From Streptomyces sp. Alt3 (lineage in GTDB: Bacteria; Actinomycetota; Actinomycetes; Streptomycetales; Streptomycetaceae), in contig NZ_CP120983.1 in assembly GCF_030719215.1 (NCBI RefSeq), forward strand, positions 8,291,600 to 8,355,599: a stretch of 64,000 nucleotides of DNA. Reading direction: 5' to 3'. The notes under the pieces are model-generated. The model worked only from the letters and a program-made list of their open reading frames with translations. It had not been told where the DNA came from and did not search any database. The position numbers and the translations under genes are program-made. Of the stretch, positions 52,926 through 61,824 are shown in pieces. Positions within the stretch are counted from its first letter, which is position 1; each line of letters starts with the position of its first letter.

Positions 52926-52966
52926 GCACGTGGGTCCGCATCTCTAGCCGGTGCGGACCCACGTGC
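52926..52966 (+). terminator. Strong hairpin terminator
   Basis: Perfect 15-bp arms, GCACGTGGGTCCGCA on the left (52926-52940) and the complement at 52952-52966, 11-nt loop, 15 bp after the regulator stop. Confidence 0.85.
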
Positions 52967-53118
52967 GTGAAGCCGCTGGCAGCGGGCGACCTGAACTTCA
53001 CCGCTGACAACTGGGTCCAGGGCTCACGGCAGCTGGGCGATCAGAGGTTCTCCAAGAGCCTGTCCCCTCTTCTACCTGGCTGCCCGGCTATGGGGTGGTG
53101 GGTGTGGTGGTTGGTGGG

Positions 53119-53340
53119 CGGGCGTGGTCTCGCCGCGGGTTCAGAACCCTGCACGCGAAGACGGGCACTCCAGCCGGTGCACCAAAACCCACCCGCCCCG
53201 GCCCCGGCCGCCCGCTCGGCTCGAGGAATCAGCGGCCCGCCACCCGATACGACGTCGGACGCGTCCTTGCCACCGGCGAGTCCTACACCCGACCCGCACA
53301 CCACAAGAAGGGGACGAAGCCTCGGCGGACGGTTAATGAT
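53119..53340 (+). pseudogene. C-terminal fragment of an IS701-like transposase
   Basis: SRRGFRTLHAKTGTPAGAPK, PGPGRPLGSRNQRPATRYDV, GESYTRPAHHKKGTKPRRT is the basic tail found at the end of a common actinobacterial transposase group. All of the catalytic region is absent and the normal stop has been lost. About 180 bp of unassigned sequence lies between it and the terminator upstream. Confidence 0.65.
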
Positions 53341-53409
53341 GGCAGTGATCACGGCACTGATTAGGCTGCTCGGGTTGCAGACGCAGCCGGATCTACAGGG
53401 GGCCTACTC

Positions 53410-53727
53410 ATGGAGCACAGCTCTGACCGGGAGAGCGGCGAAGGCTCGACTTCTCAGTACACCCGTGACGTGCAGGCAGAACGCCACCTTGTGCGTGAGG
53501 CACTGCGCTCGGATCTGCCGGCCGCCCACATGGGCTTGGGTGCGACGGCCATCATCTTGATTCTGGTCGCCAGCTTCTCCGGCCCTCGATGGACCTTGAT
53601 CGTTGCTGGAGCTTTCACAGCCTGGTTCCTTCTCGCACTGACAGTGATTCACATCGGCAGCGGCCGTGGCTGGGACGCCGTCCGCCGGGCCTACATCGCC
53701 ACGTTCGGCTGGGGAAACTGGATCTGA
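53410..53727 (+). CDS. Small membrane protein
   Basis: A 105-residue protein from the ATG at 53410 (AGGGGGC upstream). A polar basic N-terminus (HLVREALRSDLPAAHMGLGA) is followed by two membrane segments (IILILVASFSGPRWTLIV, TAWFLLALTVIHI) and an aromatic tail RAYIATFGWGNWI. Unrelated to the IS701 relic, and not recognised. Confidence 0.6.
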   Translation: MEHSSDRESGEGSTSQYTRDVQAERHLVREALRSDLPAAHMGLGATAIILILVASFSGPRWTLIVAGAFTAWFLLALTVIHIGSGRGWDAVRRAYIATFGWGNWI

Positions 53728-53846
53728 AGGTCCTTAACTGCCCGCACATCCACCGAGGCCGGACGATAAACGACAAGGTGAGCGCCTGTTCCTGAGCCCC
53801 TCCCCGGGGGCTGCTCAGCCCCCGGGGTGATGGTTGTTTTCGCCGG

Positions 53847-53951
53847 GCAGTTTTGGCCCCACTCCGCCGAGTTGTTTTGGCCCCACTTTTGAGCCGTGTG
53901 GGGGAACGGTGTGGGAGGGCTGCGGGAAGATCGGGTTGTTCTGGCCCCACC
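53847..53951 (-). repeat. Terminal repeats of the IS21 remnant
   Basis: GCAGTTTTGGCCCCACT (53847-53863), GTTGTTTTGGCCCCACT (53871-53887) and GTTGTTCTGGCCCCACC (53935-53951) are direct copies of one 17-nt element. Such multiple transposase-binding copies mark the ends of IS21 elements. Confidence 0.8.
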
Positions 53952-54152
53952 CTCGATCGGGTGACGTTTCCCGGGTGTCCTGGGGCGGAGTGGTGCAGGT
54001 GCGGCCCGTGGTCCGCGGCGGCCGGTAGCGTGTGCCCCACGGAGCCCGCCCGGCTGCTTCCCCTGACAGGAATGCGGACATGGGGGCGCCTTGTTGGCGC
54101 CCGTCCGTGGGCAAGAGGCTCGCAGGATTTGTCAGCAGGGGACCGATGTCGG

Positions 54153-54428
54153 TCAGTTGGCCGTTGTGTCCTCAGCCTGGGGCTTATCGCCGCTTTCGTC
54201 AGCCGGATCGGCCACACGGTAGCGACCCATGCTCCTGAAGATCAGAACGGCGCCCAGGGGGGTCATGCCGTAGAGCGCGGGGAAGTCTTTGCCGAATCTG
54301 TTGATGAGGAAAGCCAGCCCTGCGAGGGCGATGATCAGGACAGGACGCCTGATGACGTGGCTGCAAATTATTCTCAGTCGGCGCCGTCCCCGCGCTTCGG
54401 TGAGCCGTGTCCAGTCTGACGGTGACAT
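54153..54428 (-). CDS. Passenger membrane protein within the IS21 remnant
   Basis: A 91-residue protein (ATG at 54428) with one strong membrane segment RPVLIIALAGLAFLINRFG, a second weaker one (FPALYGMTPLGAVLIFRSMG) and an acidic tail (DPADESGDKPQAEDTTAN). It is not a normal IS21 gene, so it is either a passenger or a host gene trapped when the IS decayed. Not recognised. Confidence 0.6.
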   Translation of the reverse strand: MSPSDWTRLTEARGRRRLRIICSHVIRRPVLIIALAGLAFLINRFGKDFPALYGMTPLGAVLIFRSMGRYRVADPADESGDKPQAEDTTAN

Positions 54429-54531
54429 GACGTCAGCGTAGTCGTGGAGCACTCGGCGATGCAGCTGCGTGTTCGTGAAGGCCGAGGCTCGGGGGCGAAG
54501 GTGCGAGCCTTTGCCCCCGGCCAGCAGGTTC

Positions 54532-54984
54532 TCAGGCTGCCGCCGCTTTGCGCTTGGCGGTGGTGCTGGCGAGGCGGAAGGACTGGGTGCCGGTCTCGAT
54601 GATGTGGGCCTCGAAGGTGAGCCGGTCGACGATGGCCTGGCAGAGACGCTTGTCGGTGAAGGTCTGGTCCCACTCGGTGAACGGCCGGTTCGACGCGACG
54701 GCGATCGCATGTCGTTCCTCGCGCTCGGTGAAGATCTGGAACAGCAGCTCCGCGCCGTGACGGTCGAGCTTGACGTAGCCGAGCTCGTCCAGGCAGAGCA
54801 GGTCGACTCGCCCGTACTTCTTGATCGTGCGTGCCAGCTGCTTGTCGCTGGCGGCCTCGGCCAGCTCGTTCACCAGGTTCGCCGCGGTCGTGTAGCGGAC
54901 GCGGCCGCCGGCCTCCGCGATCGCCGTGCCGAGGCCGATCAGCAGGTGCGTCGCGCCGGTGCCGGGGCGGCGTGGCCGGTTCAT
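54532..54984 (-). pseudogene. istB: Truncated IS21 helper ATPase IstB
   Basis: About 150 residues of the AAA+ ATPase remain: GTGATHLLIGLGTAIAEAG, RVDLLCLDELGYVKLDRHG (Walker B), AIAVASNRPFTEWDQTF and IVDRLTFEAHIIETGTQSFR at the end. The first ~100 residues are missing, and Walker A reads PGTGATHL where IstB has GxxGTGKTHL: the essential Lys is Ala. The ATG/GTG-like start at 54984 is fortuitous. Inactive. Confidence 0.88.
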
Positions 54985-55019
54985 AGGCGTGGGGCGATCG
55001 ACGTCGGGATACTTACTGC

Positions 55020-56678
55020 GTGTCGACTTATGTGGAGACGAATGTCTGGCTTCCGGCCTGTGCGCTTGCCGCGGTGAAAGCCATCGCCGTCCGCCGAGGC
55101 CTGTCGAGGGACGAGACTGTTCGTCAGCTGCTCGACGAACACCTAGAGGCGCAGGAGCACCGCGAACCGGACATGCACCTCACGCACATTTCCACAGTGC
55201 TGCGCTACCCGCCGGCGCTTGGCAGACGGAAGCACCGGTGGGTCCCGGAGTTCGGAGGGCCGCTGCGGCTCCGACTGCATCCGGGGGTGGCCGACCGCGC
55301 CCGGACGGTGTCGTTGCGGCTGCCCGGCCAGTTCCAGCGGGCTCACCGCGACTACCAGAGCCGTCAGCTGACCGATGCGGTGATGACCGCCATCGCCGTC
55401 CACGAGCCGTTCACCGACACATACCTCGACGGCCTGCGGCCTGTACTGCGGCACCGGTCGGCCCGGGGCCTGTGGGGCCTGGCGGTGGCGGCGACGAGCA
55501 CTGCACCAGAACTCGCGGTCCACGAGGCGGTGTCCCGGGCGGAGTTCCCCGACAAGGACGGAAGCGCAACCGGCGCATCTGCCGGTGGGCCGGGAGCCAG
55601 TTCCCGTCTGCTGCGGGTGGCCGCGGCGCTGGAGGGGGAGACGGGCTGGCATTCCGCTGTCCGCTTCTGGGTGGCGGCCAACATCGCCCGCCTGCTGCTG
55701 ACCGGCCCCGAAAGGGACGCCGCGGAGCGGATACTCTTCGAGCAGGGGGCACAGTGGCGGGAGCTGCGACTGGACTACCGGTACGCGAACGCCGCCACCC
55801 GCGAGGAACTGCGCCGGGGGATCGGAGACTGGGACGACTCTGGCCGCGGCGGCGGCGCGGTGTGGCGTGCCGAGCGCGCGGTCGAGGTTGAGGACTTCGA
55901 GGTCTGGCTGGTCGACCGCGGCCGTGCGGCCGAGCGCATGAACCTCCCGCCGGGGTGGCTGGTGCGCACCCCACCGACCTGGCGCGTCAGCGCCGTCGGC
56001 GGGCACGGCGCCGCACTGATGGAGCCGTACGCCGGGTGGGTGGCGGCAGGCCGGCTGCTCGTCTTCACCTCCGGCGGGACTCCGGGAGTGTGGCCACTAA
56101 CCCGGGGAAACGGCGGGCGGATGCGGCCGGTGGAGGGCATCGAGCCGGTTGTCGCGGCCGCAGCAAAACTCGCCCCCGCCCAGGCCAGCACCTTCATCGA
56201 AGCGATGCTCCTCGACTGGAGCGACGACGGAGAAGCCGATCTCATGCCGGTCCCAGCCGTCCTGCGGCTGCCCGCCTCGCAGGCCTACAACTTCGGCTAC
56301 ATCGACGCCGCACAGCGCAGCAGCCTCATGGCACAGGCCCGCGTAGCGACCCTGGAATCGATGAACGACGTCCTGAACCACCTGCACGACGACTTCTACC
56401 GCGCCCGCCTCGAGGCGGCCAGGGACAGCGGAAGCGTCACGGACTTCCGCCGGCTCGCACGCTGGGCCCGCGTGCACTTCAGCCCCAGCCCCGCGACATG
56501 GCCGTGGCCGGGCGGCCCGGTCGCCCACGAAGTCGTCGCAGGCACCCGGCCGGAGATCGTTCACTGGCTGGCCACCCACGCCCACCGGACGACGGCCACG
56601 CTGCTCCAGCATTCGATGGGCGAAGCATGGAACGCGGCCTTCGACCACCGCCCGCCGAGCTTCTGGACTGACATGTGA
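55020..56678 (+). CDS. Large hypothetical protein with RHH-like N-terminus
   Basis: A 552-residue protein from a GTG. The first 45 residues (LAAVKAIAVRRGLSRDETVR, QLLDEHLEAQ) look like a ribbon-helix-helix DNA-binding unit. The rest is helical and Arg/Ala-rich with conserved-looking stretches (GLWGLAVAATSTAPELAVHE, VRFWVAANIARLLLTGPERD, SPGVWPLTRGNGG-type loop, RPEIVHWLATHAHRTTATLL). No nuclease or ATPase motif found. It starts where the IS21 remnant ends, and its stop overlaps the next gene (GTGA). Typical of genes on actinobacterial plasmids; function unknown. Confidence 0.75.
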   Translation: MSTYVETNVWLPACALAAVKAIAVRRGLSRDETVRQLLDEHLEAQEHREPDMHLTHISTVLRYPPALGRRKHRWVPEFGGPLRLRLHPGVADRARTVSLRLPGQFQRAHRDYQSRQLTDAVMTAIAVHEPFTDTYLDGLRPVLRHRSARGLWGLAVAATSTAPELAVHEAVSRAEFPDKDGSATGASAGGPGASSRLLRVAAALEGETGWHSAVRFWVAANIARLLLTGPERDAAERILFEQGAQWRELRLDYRYANAATREELRRGIGDWDDSGRGGGAVWRAERAVEVEDFEVWLVDRGRAAERMNLPPGWLVRTPPTWRVSAVGGHGAALMEPYAGWVAAGRLLVFTSGGTPGVWPLTRGNGGRMRPVEGIEPVVAAAAKLAPAQASTFIEAMLLDWSDDGEADLMPVPAVLRLPASQAYNFGYIDAAQRSSLMAQARVATLESMNDVLNHLHDDFYRARLEAARDSGSVTDFRRLARWARVHFSPSPATWPWPGGPVAHEVVAGTRPEIVHWLATHAHRTTATLLQHSMGEAWNAAFDHRPPSFWTDM

Positions 56679-56980
56679 CACCGACCATTACTAAAAGCGA
56701 GAGAGCACCGCTTTTCATGGGGGACATGACGATCCCGTTCCTGCCCCCGCTCTCCGCACTCGGTGCGATCCAGCGCGTCCTGCTGGTCACCCTCCTCACT
56801 CCGGCCGTCTTGCTCGCCCTGACCGCCGCAGTCCCCGCGCTGATCGTGCTGCCGTTCCTGCCGGGCGGAACCGACCGCGCCATCGCCCTGCTCACCGCGC
56901 ACACCGCCTACCTCACGGCGCTGCTCACAGGCAGCCGCACCCTGCCCCCGAACACGGCACGCCGGCCGCGCGGATCGTGA
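56675..56980 (+). CDS. Small membrane protein coupled to the large hypothetical gene
   Basis: A 101-residue protein from a GTG overlapping the previous stop, or from the ATG at 56717. Hydrophobic segments LLVTLLTPAVLLALTAAVPA, LIVLPFLPGG and ALLTAHTAYLTALLTG suggest two or three passes; the tail is basic. The overlap argues for joint function with the upstream protein. Confidence 0.65.
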   Translation: MTPTITKSERAPLFMGDMTIPFLPPLSALGAIQRVLLVTLLTPAVLLALTAAVPALIVLPFLPGGTDRAIALLTAHTAYLTALLTGSRTLPPNTARRPRGS

Positions 56981-57119
56981 CGACCAGGCCGACGGCTTCC
57001 CGCATTTGCCGACGTCACGGTCCTCTGAAAGCAGGCTCTCGGGTGAACGCCGTCGCCCCCCTGGAGGGCATCCGATTGGCGACCGTCGACGGCCTCAAAC
57101 CGTACGGACGTCCTGAAAA

Positions 57120-57265
57120 TTCGAGCCCAGCTCCGCGAACCGGCCGCACTCAGCTCGACGCCGTACCCCTCGCCACCATCCAGGAAGGGCTGTCAGTCGG
57201 CCGCACCACGGCGCGAGCTGCGCACCGCCGCGCTCGGCCTCATCCAGGGCGGTTACCGCCCCTGA
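57120..57265 (+). pseudogene. Degraded copy 2 of the HTH-like gene end
   Basis: SSTPYPSPPSRKGCQSAAPR in one frame and, with a shift, LDAVPLATIQEGLSVGRTTA and LGLIQGGYRP match the last 45 codons of the gene at 48978, including the stop and the following hairpin (57287-57323). The upstream two thirds are lost. Stretch 56981-57119 holds nothing else. Confidence 0.6.
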
Positions 57266-57289
57266 TACCCCCGCGATACCAGAACTGCG

Positions 57290-57720
57290 GAGGGCGGCGC
57301 CCCACCCAGGGTGCTGCCCTCCGCCGCGTCCAGACCCACCGTCGCCCCGATGCCCCCACCAACGCCGCTCCCCACCCACCGGCTCTTCCTCGAGGTTTCC
57401 CGCGGATCCGCCCTCCGGCTGCGCCTGGCCCGGCACCGACGGCTGCCCGAGCACCGGACGCTCCGGCGCCGGCATTAACGCCCTCAGCCCGCTCAAGGTC
57501 CGCGATGTGCCCCCCGCGCCGCCAGCTGCTCTCACAGTGCTGCCCCTCGGCCTGGGCCACGGCCAGGGGGTGCTCGTGCCGTACACGCTCAAGCTCGGCC
57601 CTCAGCGCTGCCGCGCCCTGCATCTTGGCTGCCCCTTGCCCAGGGGCTCCGGGAGTTGTCTTGTCGGACGGGAGGGTGCGTGGAGGGGGAGGCCCGCGGC
57701 GAGCAGGTCGTCGACCTGGT
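57290..57720 (-). pseudogene. Degraded copy 2 of the HTH/coiled-coil gene
   Basis: Minus-strand pieces ALRAELERVRHEHPLAVAQA, then (frameshifted) ALMPAPERPVLGQPSVPGQA and QPEGGSAGNLEEEPVGGERR-like text match residues 80-170 of the protein at 50653, with several indels and no HTH left. It is convergent with copy 2 of the other gene, exactly as in the first locus. Confidence 0.65.
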
Positions 57721-57728
57721 GCGCGGGT

Positions 57729-59027
57729 TCAGGCGGTGATGCCGAAGTGGTGGAGCCACCACAGTCCGGTGTTGGTGACGCGGGTGGTGGTCAGGAGGTG
57801 GATTCCCAGGGCGAGTGCCAGCAGCGAGGCGAACAGCGCCCACCGGTGAATCTTGAGGGTCAGGGGCCGGTGATCGCCCGTGAGGCCGCCCGTCATGACG
57901 GCGATGACCGTCAGGATCGCGTAGCCGATCAGAGTGAAGAGGAGGCTGGCGGTGGAGAGGAGGACGATGCCTGTCAGTGACGGACCGTTTTTGGATCCGC
58001 AGGCGGCGGCGAGGGCGGCGCAGTTCAGGAGGACGAGGAGGGGCGCACCGGTGCTGGCGAGCATGCTGATGGTCGCGAAGAGCGGCTCGAGCGGCCAGAT
58101 CAGGCGAACGCGCCGCTTGTCCTGCGGCGCCGGAGTGATCGGATCCTTCGGCGTCGGGGCAGGCACCTCCGCCGGTCGGCTCCCCGGCTTCTTCTCCGGG
58201 GCGCTGCGTGAAGCACGGGCTGTTCCCGTCCCGCGGGAAGCTGTCGCGGTGTGTCCGGCACTCTGCGAGGCCACCACACGGTTGAGCTCCATCGACTCAC
58301 CGGGAACGGTCTTCTCCTCAAGGAGCCGGGCCAGCTGGCCGCGCAGGGCCTTGACCTCTCGGCGTAGCTGCTGGAGCTCATCCTCCCGACGCTCCGCTTC
58401 TTCCTCCTTGCGTTCCAGGTCTGCGTTCATGCTGCGTACGAGCTTCCCCGCGTCCGCCAGCAGCTTGTTCTTCTCCCGCAACTCCCGCTGCAGCTGGTCC
58501 CGTTCGCCCTCAAGTTCTTGCCTGAGCTGCTTCTCCTGGGCGAGTTCCTTCCTGATCTCCTCGTTGAGTTCTTCCAGGCCCTCGTCAAGCTCGGCCAGTC
58601 GTTGCGCGGTATCGGCTCGCATCCCTTCCAGAGCCTCCTGCACCACGGCGTTCTGAGTGGCCAGGGCCGTCTCCTCCGCGGCCGCGAGCTGCTTCTTCAG
58701 CTGCTCGATCTCCTCTTGCGCCCGGCGCAGCCTGGCCCTAGGCGTCTGGGCTGCCTGAGCGTTCTTTCGTAGACGGTGCAGCTCCGCGTGCGCCTCCGGG
58801 GACAGCGGATGCCCGTGATCGGAGACGAACACCGCCAGTATGTCCACGAATCTCTCGGGAGCGACCTTTTTTCCGCTGAGATAGCGGCTCGCTATGCCGG
58901 CGCTGACATTCGCCTTCGTAGCAAGCTGGCCCTGCGTGACATCAGGACTGTCGTGGACGGGCTGAAACGCCGCTTTGAGAGCCCTGCCGTACAGGCGGGC
59001 CTCTCTGCTGACCGACTCCGTACTCAC
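57729..59027 (-). CDS. HTH / coiled-coil / membrane protein
   Basis: A 432-residue protein from a GTG at 59027 (GAGGGGG upstream). Order: XRE-like HTH (VTQGQLATKANVSAGIASRY, LSGKKVAPERFVDILAVFVS; about 29-65), a long coiled coil (about 80-235; QEEIEQLKKQLAAAEETALA, KELAQEKQLRQELEGERDQL, RREVKALRGQLARLLEEKTV), a Pro/Thr-rich linker (KPGSRPAEVPAPTPKDPITP), and four membrane segments near 310-430 (TGAPLLVLLNCAALAAACGS, ALFASLLALALGIHLLTT). Such a fusion could couple DNA binding to the membrane. Typical of actinobacterial integrative elements; the partner is unknown. Confidence 0.8.
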   Translation of the reverse strand: MSTESVSREARLYGRALKAAFQPVHDSPDVTQGQLATKANVSAGIASRYLSGKKVAPERFVDILAVFVSDHGHPLSPEAHAELHRLRKNAQAAQTPRARLRRAQEEIEQLKKQLAAAEETALATQNAVVQEALEGMRADTAQRLAELDEGLEELNEEIRKELAQEKQLRQELEGERDQLQRELREKNKLLADAGKLVRSMNADLERKEEEAERREDELQQLRREVKALRGQLARLLEEKTVPGESMELNRVVASQSAGHTATASRGTGTARASRSAPEKKPGSRPAEVPAPTPKDPITPAPQDKRRVRLIWPLEPLFATISMLASTGAPLLVLLNCAALAAACGSKNGPSLTGIVLLSTASLLFTLIGYAILTVIAVMTGGLTGDHRPLTLKIHRWALFASLLALALGIHLLTTTRVTNTGLWWLHHFGITA

Positions 59028-59696
59028 ATGCGCCCCCTCGCTCCAGGCTTGCATGATGCCGCCTGCTGCCAGCTCACCGCACGGCCTTGAACAAGGAGCC
59101 CCGTTGCCAATCACCCGGAAACTTCGTTGCCCCCTTCCGGCAACGGCACGGCACTGGTGATGTTCGAAAGAACCCTGCACCTCGTACAGGGAACGACGAA
59201 CGGAGAGGCACCATGCCGGCGAAGTACCACGACGCTCGCCCCGGACCACACCGCTCAGACGGCGGCCGCCGCGACGGCGGAAGACGGACCGTCCCACTTC
59301 GGGGCGCGGCAGCGCTCTGCGCCGACCCAGGACCCAAGGAACTGTTTCCACCCCAGTTCGCTATTCGGCGTTCACGCCTCGCCTGCGCGGTCCGCATGAC
59401 CGACGGCCCGTGATAAGAGCGCAGGAGTCCCCTCCCGGCCGATACATCGGCCACAACCCCTCCCCACAGGAAGTCAGGAGGAGGGGTTGCGCCGCTAGTC
59501 CCCGACTCCTCGATTGTGCTGCCACCACCCCGCACCGCCCGTTCGTCAAGCGCTCGCGAATCCGCTCCACGCCCTGTCAGGACCCGTCTGGCAGGGGGCC
59601 GGAACGGATTTTCGCGAGGGCTCGATCCGGCGGCACGGTTCGCGGACTGTGGCCCCGCGCTCAACCGGAGCGCACCACCGAAACGGAGATCCGTCG
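59028..59696. other. Gap with promoter-like sequence and no supported gene
   Basis: Upstream of the HTH/coiled-coil gene and the membrane-protein relic. A hairpin-like CCTCCCGGCCGAT and a repeated GAGGAGGGGTTGCG (near 59480) are visible, but frames lack coding quality. Nothing firm. Confidence 0.3.
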
Positions 59697-59895
59697 TGTC
59701 CACGCTCACCCTCACCCTCGTCCTGGTGTCGCGCTGCTCCTGGTCCTGCTGGCCGGGCTCGTCCTGGCCGGCCTGGCCTATGTGACCCACCGCCACCCCC
59801 GCCTGGAGAAGCCTCTGGGTGTCGCGATCGGCGGCGGCAGCCTCCTCCTCGGAGCCGTCGTGGGCCTGGTCGCCGTCGTCGCCCTCACCCGGTAA
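59697..59895 (+). pseudogene. Small membrane protein, frameshifted
   Basis: The GTG at 59697 gives STLTLTLVLV, and after a one-base shift near 59730 the frame continues ALLLVLLAGLVLAGLAYVTH, RHPRLEKPLGVAIGGGSLLL, GAVVGLVAVVALTR to TAA. Joined, it is a two-pass protein of about 65 residues, of the type found in actinobacterial integrative elements next to lipoprotein genes. Confidence 0.55.
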
Positions 59896-60011
59896 TGCCT
59901 GGCCGTGCCCCCGGGGTTCGTTTGCTCGTTGCCTGGCTGGATCCCGATAACCGCCTGTGCGTGGGTGGTTACGGTGACCAGCTTCTGTTTGCGGACTCCC
60001 GGGGGGACCTG

Positions 60012-60596
60012 ATGACGGCTCGACAGACATGGCCCCGCCCGGGCGTGATGGCGCTGTGTACCGCTGTGGGGCTCTCGCTCGCCCTGACGGGCTGTGGTGG
60101 TGGCGACGACGCGAAGCCGTCTGCCACCACCGCGGCGTCCTCGGCCCCCGCCGCGTCGGCGTCCCCGGCTGATCCGGACGCGGCGACGAAAGCCGCGGTT
60201 CTCGCGTCGTACACGGCGATGTGGGTGGAGCAGATGAAGGCCTACCGGGTGGCCTCGCCGGACGGCACGAAGCTCGACGACTACGCGACGCTGGACGCCC
60301 TGTCGATGTTCGAGCGGGACCTGGCCACGATGAAGAAGAACAACACCCGGGTCACGGGCGGTGTCGGCCACGACGCGGAGGCGGCCGAGCTCGACATGGC
60401 GGCGAAGATTCCGACCGCGACGGTGCAGGACTGCATCGACCTGTCGAAGTGGAAGGCCGAACGCACCACGGGCGAGCCGATCCCGCTGCCCACCGCTGAG
60501 CCGCTCCGGTACATCGCCTCGGCGACGGTGGAGCGTCGGGACGATAACCGCTGGATGGTGACCGAGTACGAGCCGGATGGGAACCGGACGTGCTGA
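60012..60596 (+). CDS. Lipoprotein of the integrative-element type
   Basis: A 194-residue protein; ATG at 60012 after GGGGGG. Signal RPGVMALCTAVGLSLALTGC ends in a lipobox (LTGC), then a Ser/Ala/Pro linker and a domain with SYTAMWVEQMKAYRVASPDG, LDALSMFERDLATMKKNNTR and DDNRWMVTEYEPDGNRTC. Two Cys (QDCIDL, NRTC) may pair outside. It recurs in actinobacterial plasmids and ICEs beside a hypothetical secreted protein, as here. Surface protein, role unknown. It overlaps the start of the next gene. Confidence 0.8.
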   Translation: MTARQTWPRPGVMALCTAVGLSLALTGCGGGDDAKPSATTAASSAPAASASPADPDAATKAAVLASYTAMWVEQMKAYRVASPDGTKLDDYATLDALSMFERDLATMKKNNTRVTGGVGHDAEAAELDMAAKIPTATVQDCIDLSKWKAERTTGEPIPLPTAEPLRYIASATVERRDDNRWMVTEYEPDGNRTC

Positions 60597-61447
60597 GGCG
60601 TTCGGCCGCGGTGGTCCTGCCGTCGTCCTGGCCCCTGCCGCGCACGCGAACGGGCCCGGCGGCGGCGTCTGCGGAACCGGCGACGTCCTGGTCACCGTCG
60701 GCGCAGCCGACAACAGCGGGTCCTCCGGCTCGTCGGGTTCTTCAGGTGGCAAGCCGGCTGCGGCTGCCCTGGCCGCGAGCGGTGGCGACAGCAAGCCGAC
60801 CGACAAGTGTTCCTACGACCGGGTCGATCCGCCGCCCTCGGCGGCATCAGGCGTGGAGGGGGACGCTCTGGTTCACGGTTCGGTCTACAAGGTCGTGTGC
60901 GACAGCGCCCGTGGGGGCGTGGGGTTCCTCCCGAACGGCGAGGAAGGCCCGGGCGCCCCGACGATCGACCCGGAGCTGGTCGCGCGCGGGCGGCGGCGTC
61001 GATGCGCCTGGAGCCCCCGAAGGTGGCCAGTCCCCGGGCCGTGGGGACGTATGTGGTCGGGATTCCGATGTGGATGTGGGCGACCCCGTCCCCGTCGACG
61101 TTCGGACCGGTGTCCGCCTTCGCCACGGCCGGGGGCGTCACGGTTACCGCCACCGCCCGTGTGACGTCGGTGCGGTGGGCGATGGGTGACGGGGCCACGG
61201 TTACCTGCCACGGGCCGGGCACTCCGTACAGGAAGTCGCAGGAGGTGACCTCGTCGCCGGACTGCGGGCACCTCTACGAGCGTCCCTCCTACGAACAGCC
61301 GGGCGGCCGGTTCAAGGGGACCGCGACCGCGACCTTGACCGTCACCGGACTGCCCCCGCCCTAGGCGACGGCGGCCAGCTCACCGAGACCCGCGCGACGG
61401 AGTTCACCGCCGCCGTCCGCGAGGTCCAAGTCGTCAACAGCCGCTGA
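60590..61447 (+). pseudogene. Secreted protein gene with three frameshifts
   Basis: A GTG at 60590 (overlapping the lipoprotein stop) starts LRRSAAVVL; the sense then moves (about 60620) to VVLAPAAHANGPGGGVCGTG, DVLVTVGAADNSG, again (about 60990) to RLEPPKVASPRAVGTYVVGI, WAMGDGATVTCHGPGTPYRK, and finally (about 61357) to LGDGGQLTETRATEFTAAVR, EVQVVNSR. Joined, it is a secreted protein of about 280 residues typical of these elements. Three indels in one gene point to decay or to poor base calling in GC-rich DNA. Confidence 0.75.
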
Positions 61448-61463
61448 GGCCGCTGACCTGCGG

Positions 61464-61575
61464 TAGTGAGTTTTCGCGTGAGTCCACACGGCGGCAGTGA
61501 GTTTTCGCAGTGAGTGCGCACGGGCGCAGTGAGTTTTCGTGGTGACTTCGCACGGCCGTAGTGAGTAGACGCCCG
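61464..61575. repeat. Iteron-like tandem array (31-32-bp period)
   Basis: Three units starting at 61464, 61495 and 61527, each with AGTGAGTTTTCG then (C/T)(A/G)(GT)GA(G/C)T and CACGG, and a partial fourth at 61559. The period of 31-32 bp is about three helical turns. Such arrays are typical replication-initiator or repressor sites on plasmids. It lies just after the element-type gene cluster and 2 kb before the replication-relaxation relic. Confidence 0.7.
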
Positions 61576-61579
61576 GACT

Positions 61580-61610
61580 GTGGTGAGTTTCCCAGCCTGC
61601 AACTCACCAC
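61580..61610. promoter_or_regulatory. GTGGTGAGT inverted repeat, copy 1
   Basis: GTGGTGAGT (61580-61588) and its perfect complement ACTCACCAC (61602-61610), 13-nt spacer, directly after the iteron array. The same pair recurs at 62984-63010. Confidence 0.5.
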
Positions 61611-61772
61611 TGCAGGTCAGGAGCGGGGACGGCGCTCACCACCGCAGTCCACAAGCCCACACGTCCGTAGAAACTCCGCCTCGAACAGGATTCACGGTGT
61701 GCAGGATGTCACGAGGACAACCCGATTGCACGGCTCCGGTCGACGCTTTTCAGTCGTTATGTCCGTTTCGGT

Positions 61773-61824
61773 GAAAGTGTGTCAGAACCGCTCTGTGACC
61801 CGGTAACGTCGCAGGTCACGCAGC
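61773..61824 (+). promoter_or_regulatory. CRISPR leader-like sequence (locus 4)
   Basis: GAAAGTG (61773-61779), 31 nt, GCAGGTCACGCAG (61811-61823), then the repeat. The spacing and both blocks equal those of locus 1. CAGAA and flanking bases also agree. Confidence 0.65.

Larger units (their letters stand above)
53830..54990. mobile_element. IS21-family remnant
   Basis: One end with three copies of a TTTTGGCCCCAC-type repeat, a truncated istB, and a passenger gene between them; istA and the other end are missing. IS21 elements have multiple terminal repeats, which fits. It cannot move by itself. Confidence 0.7.
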
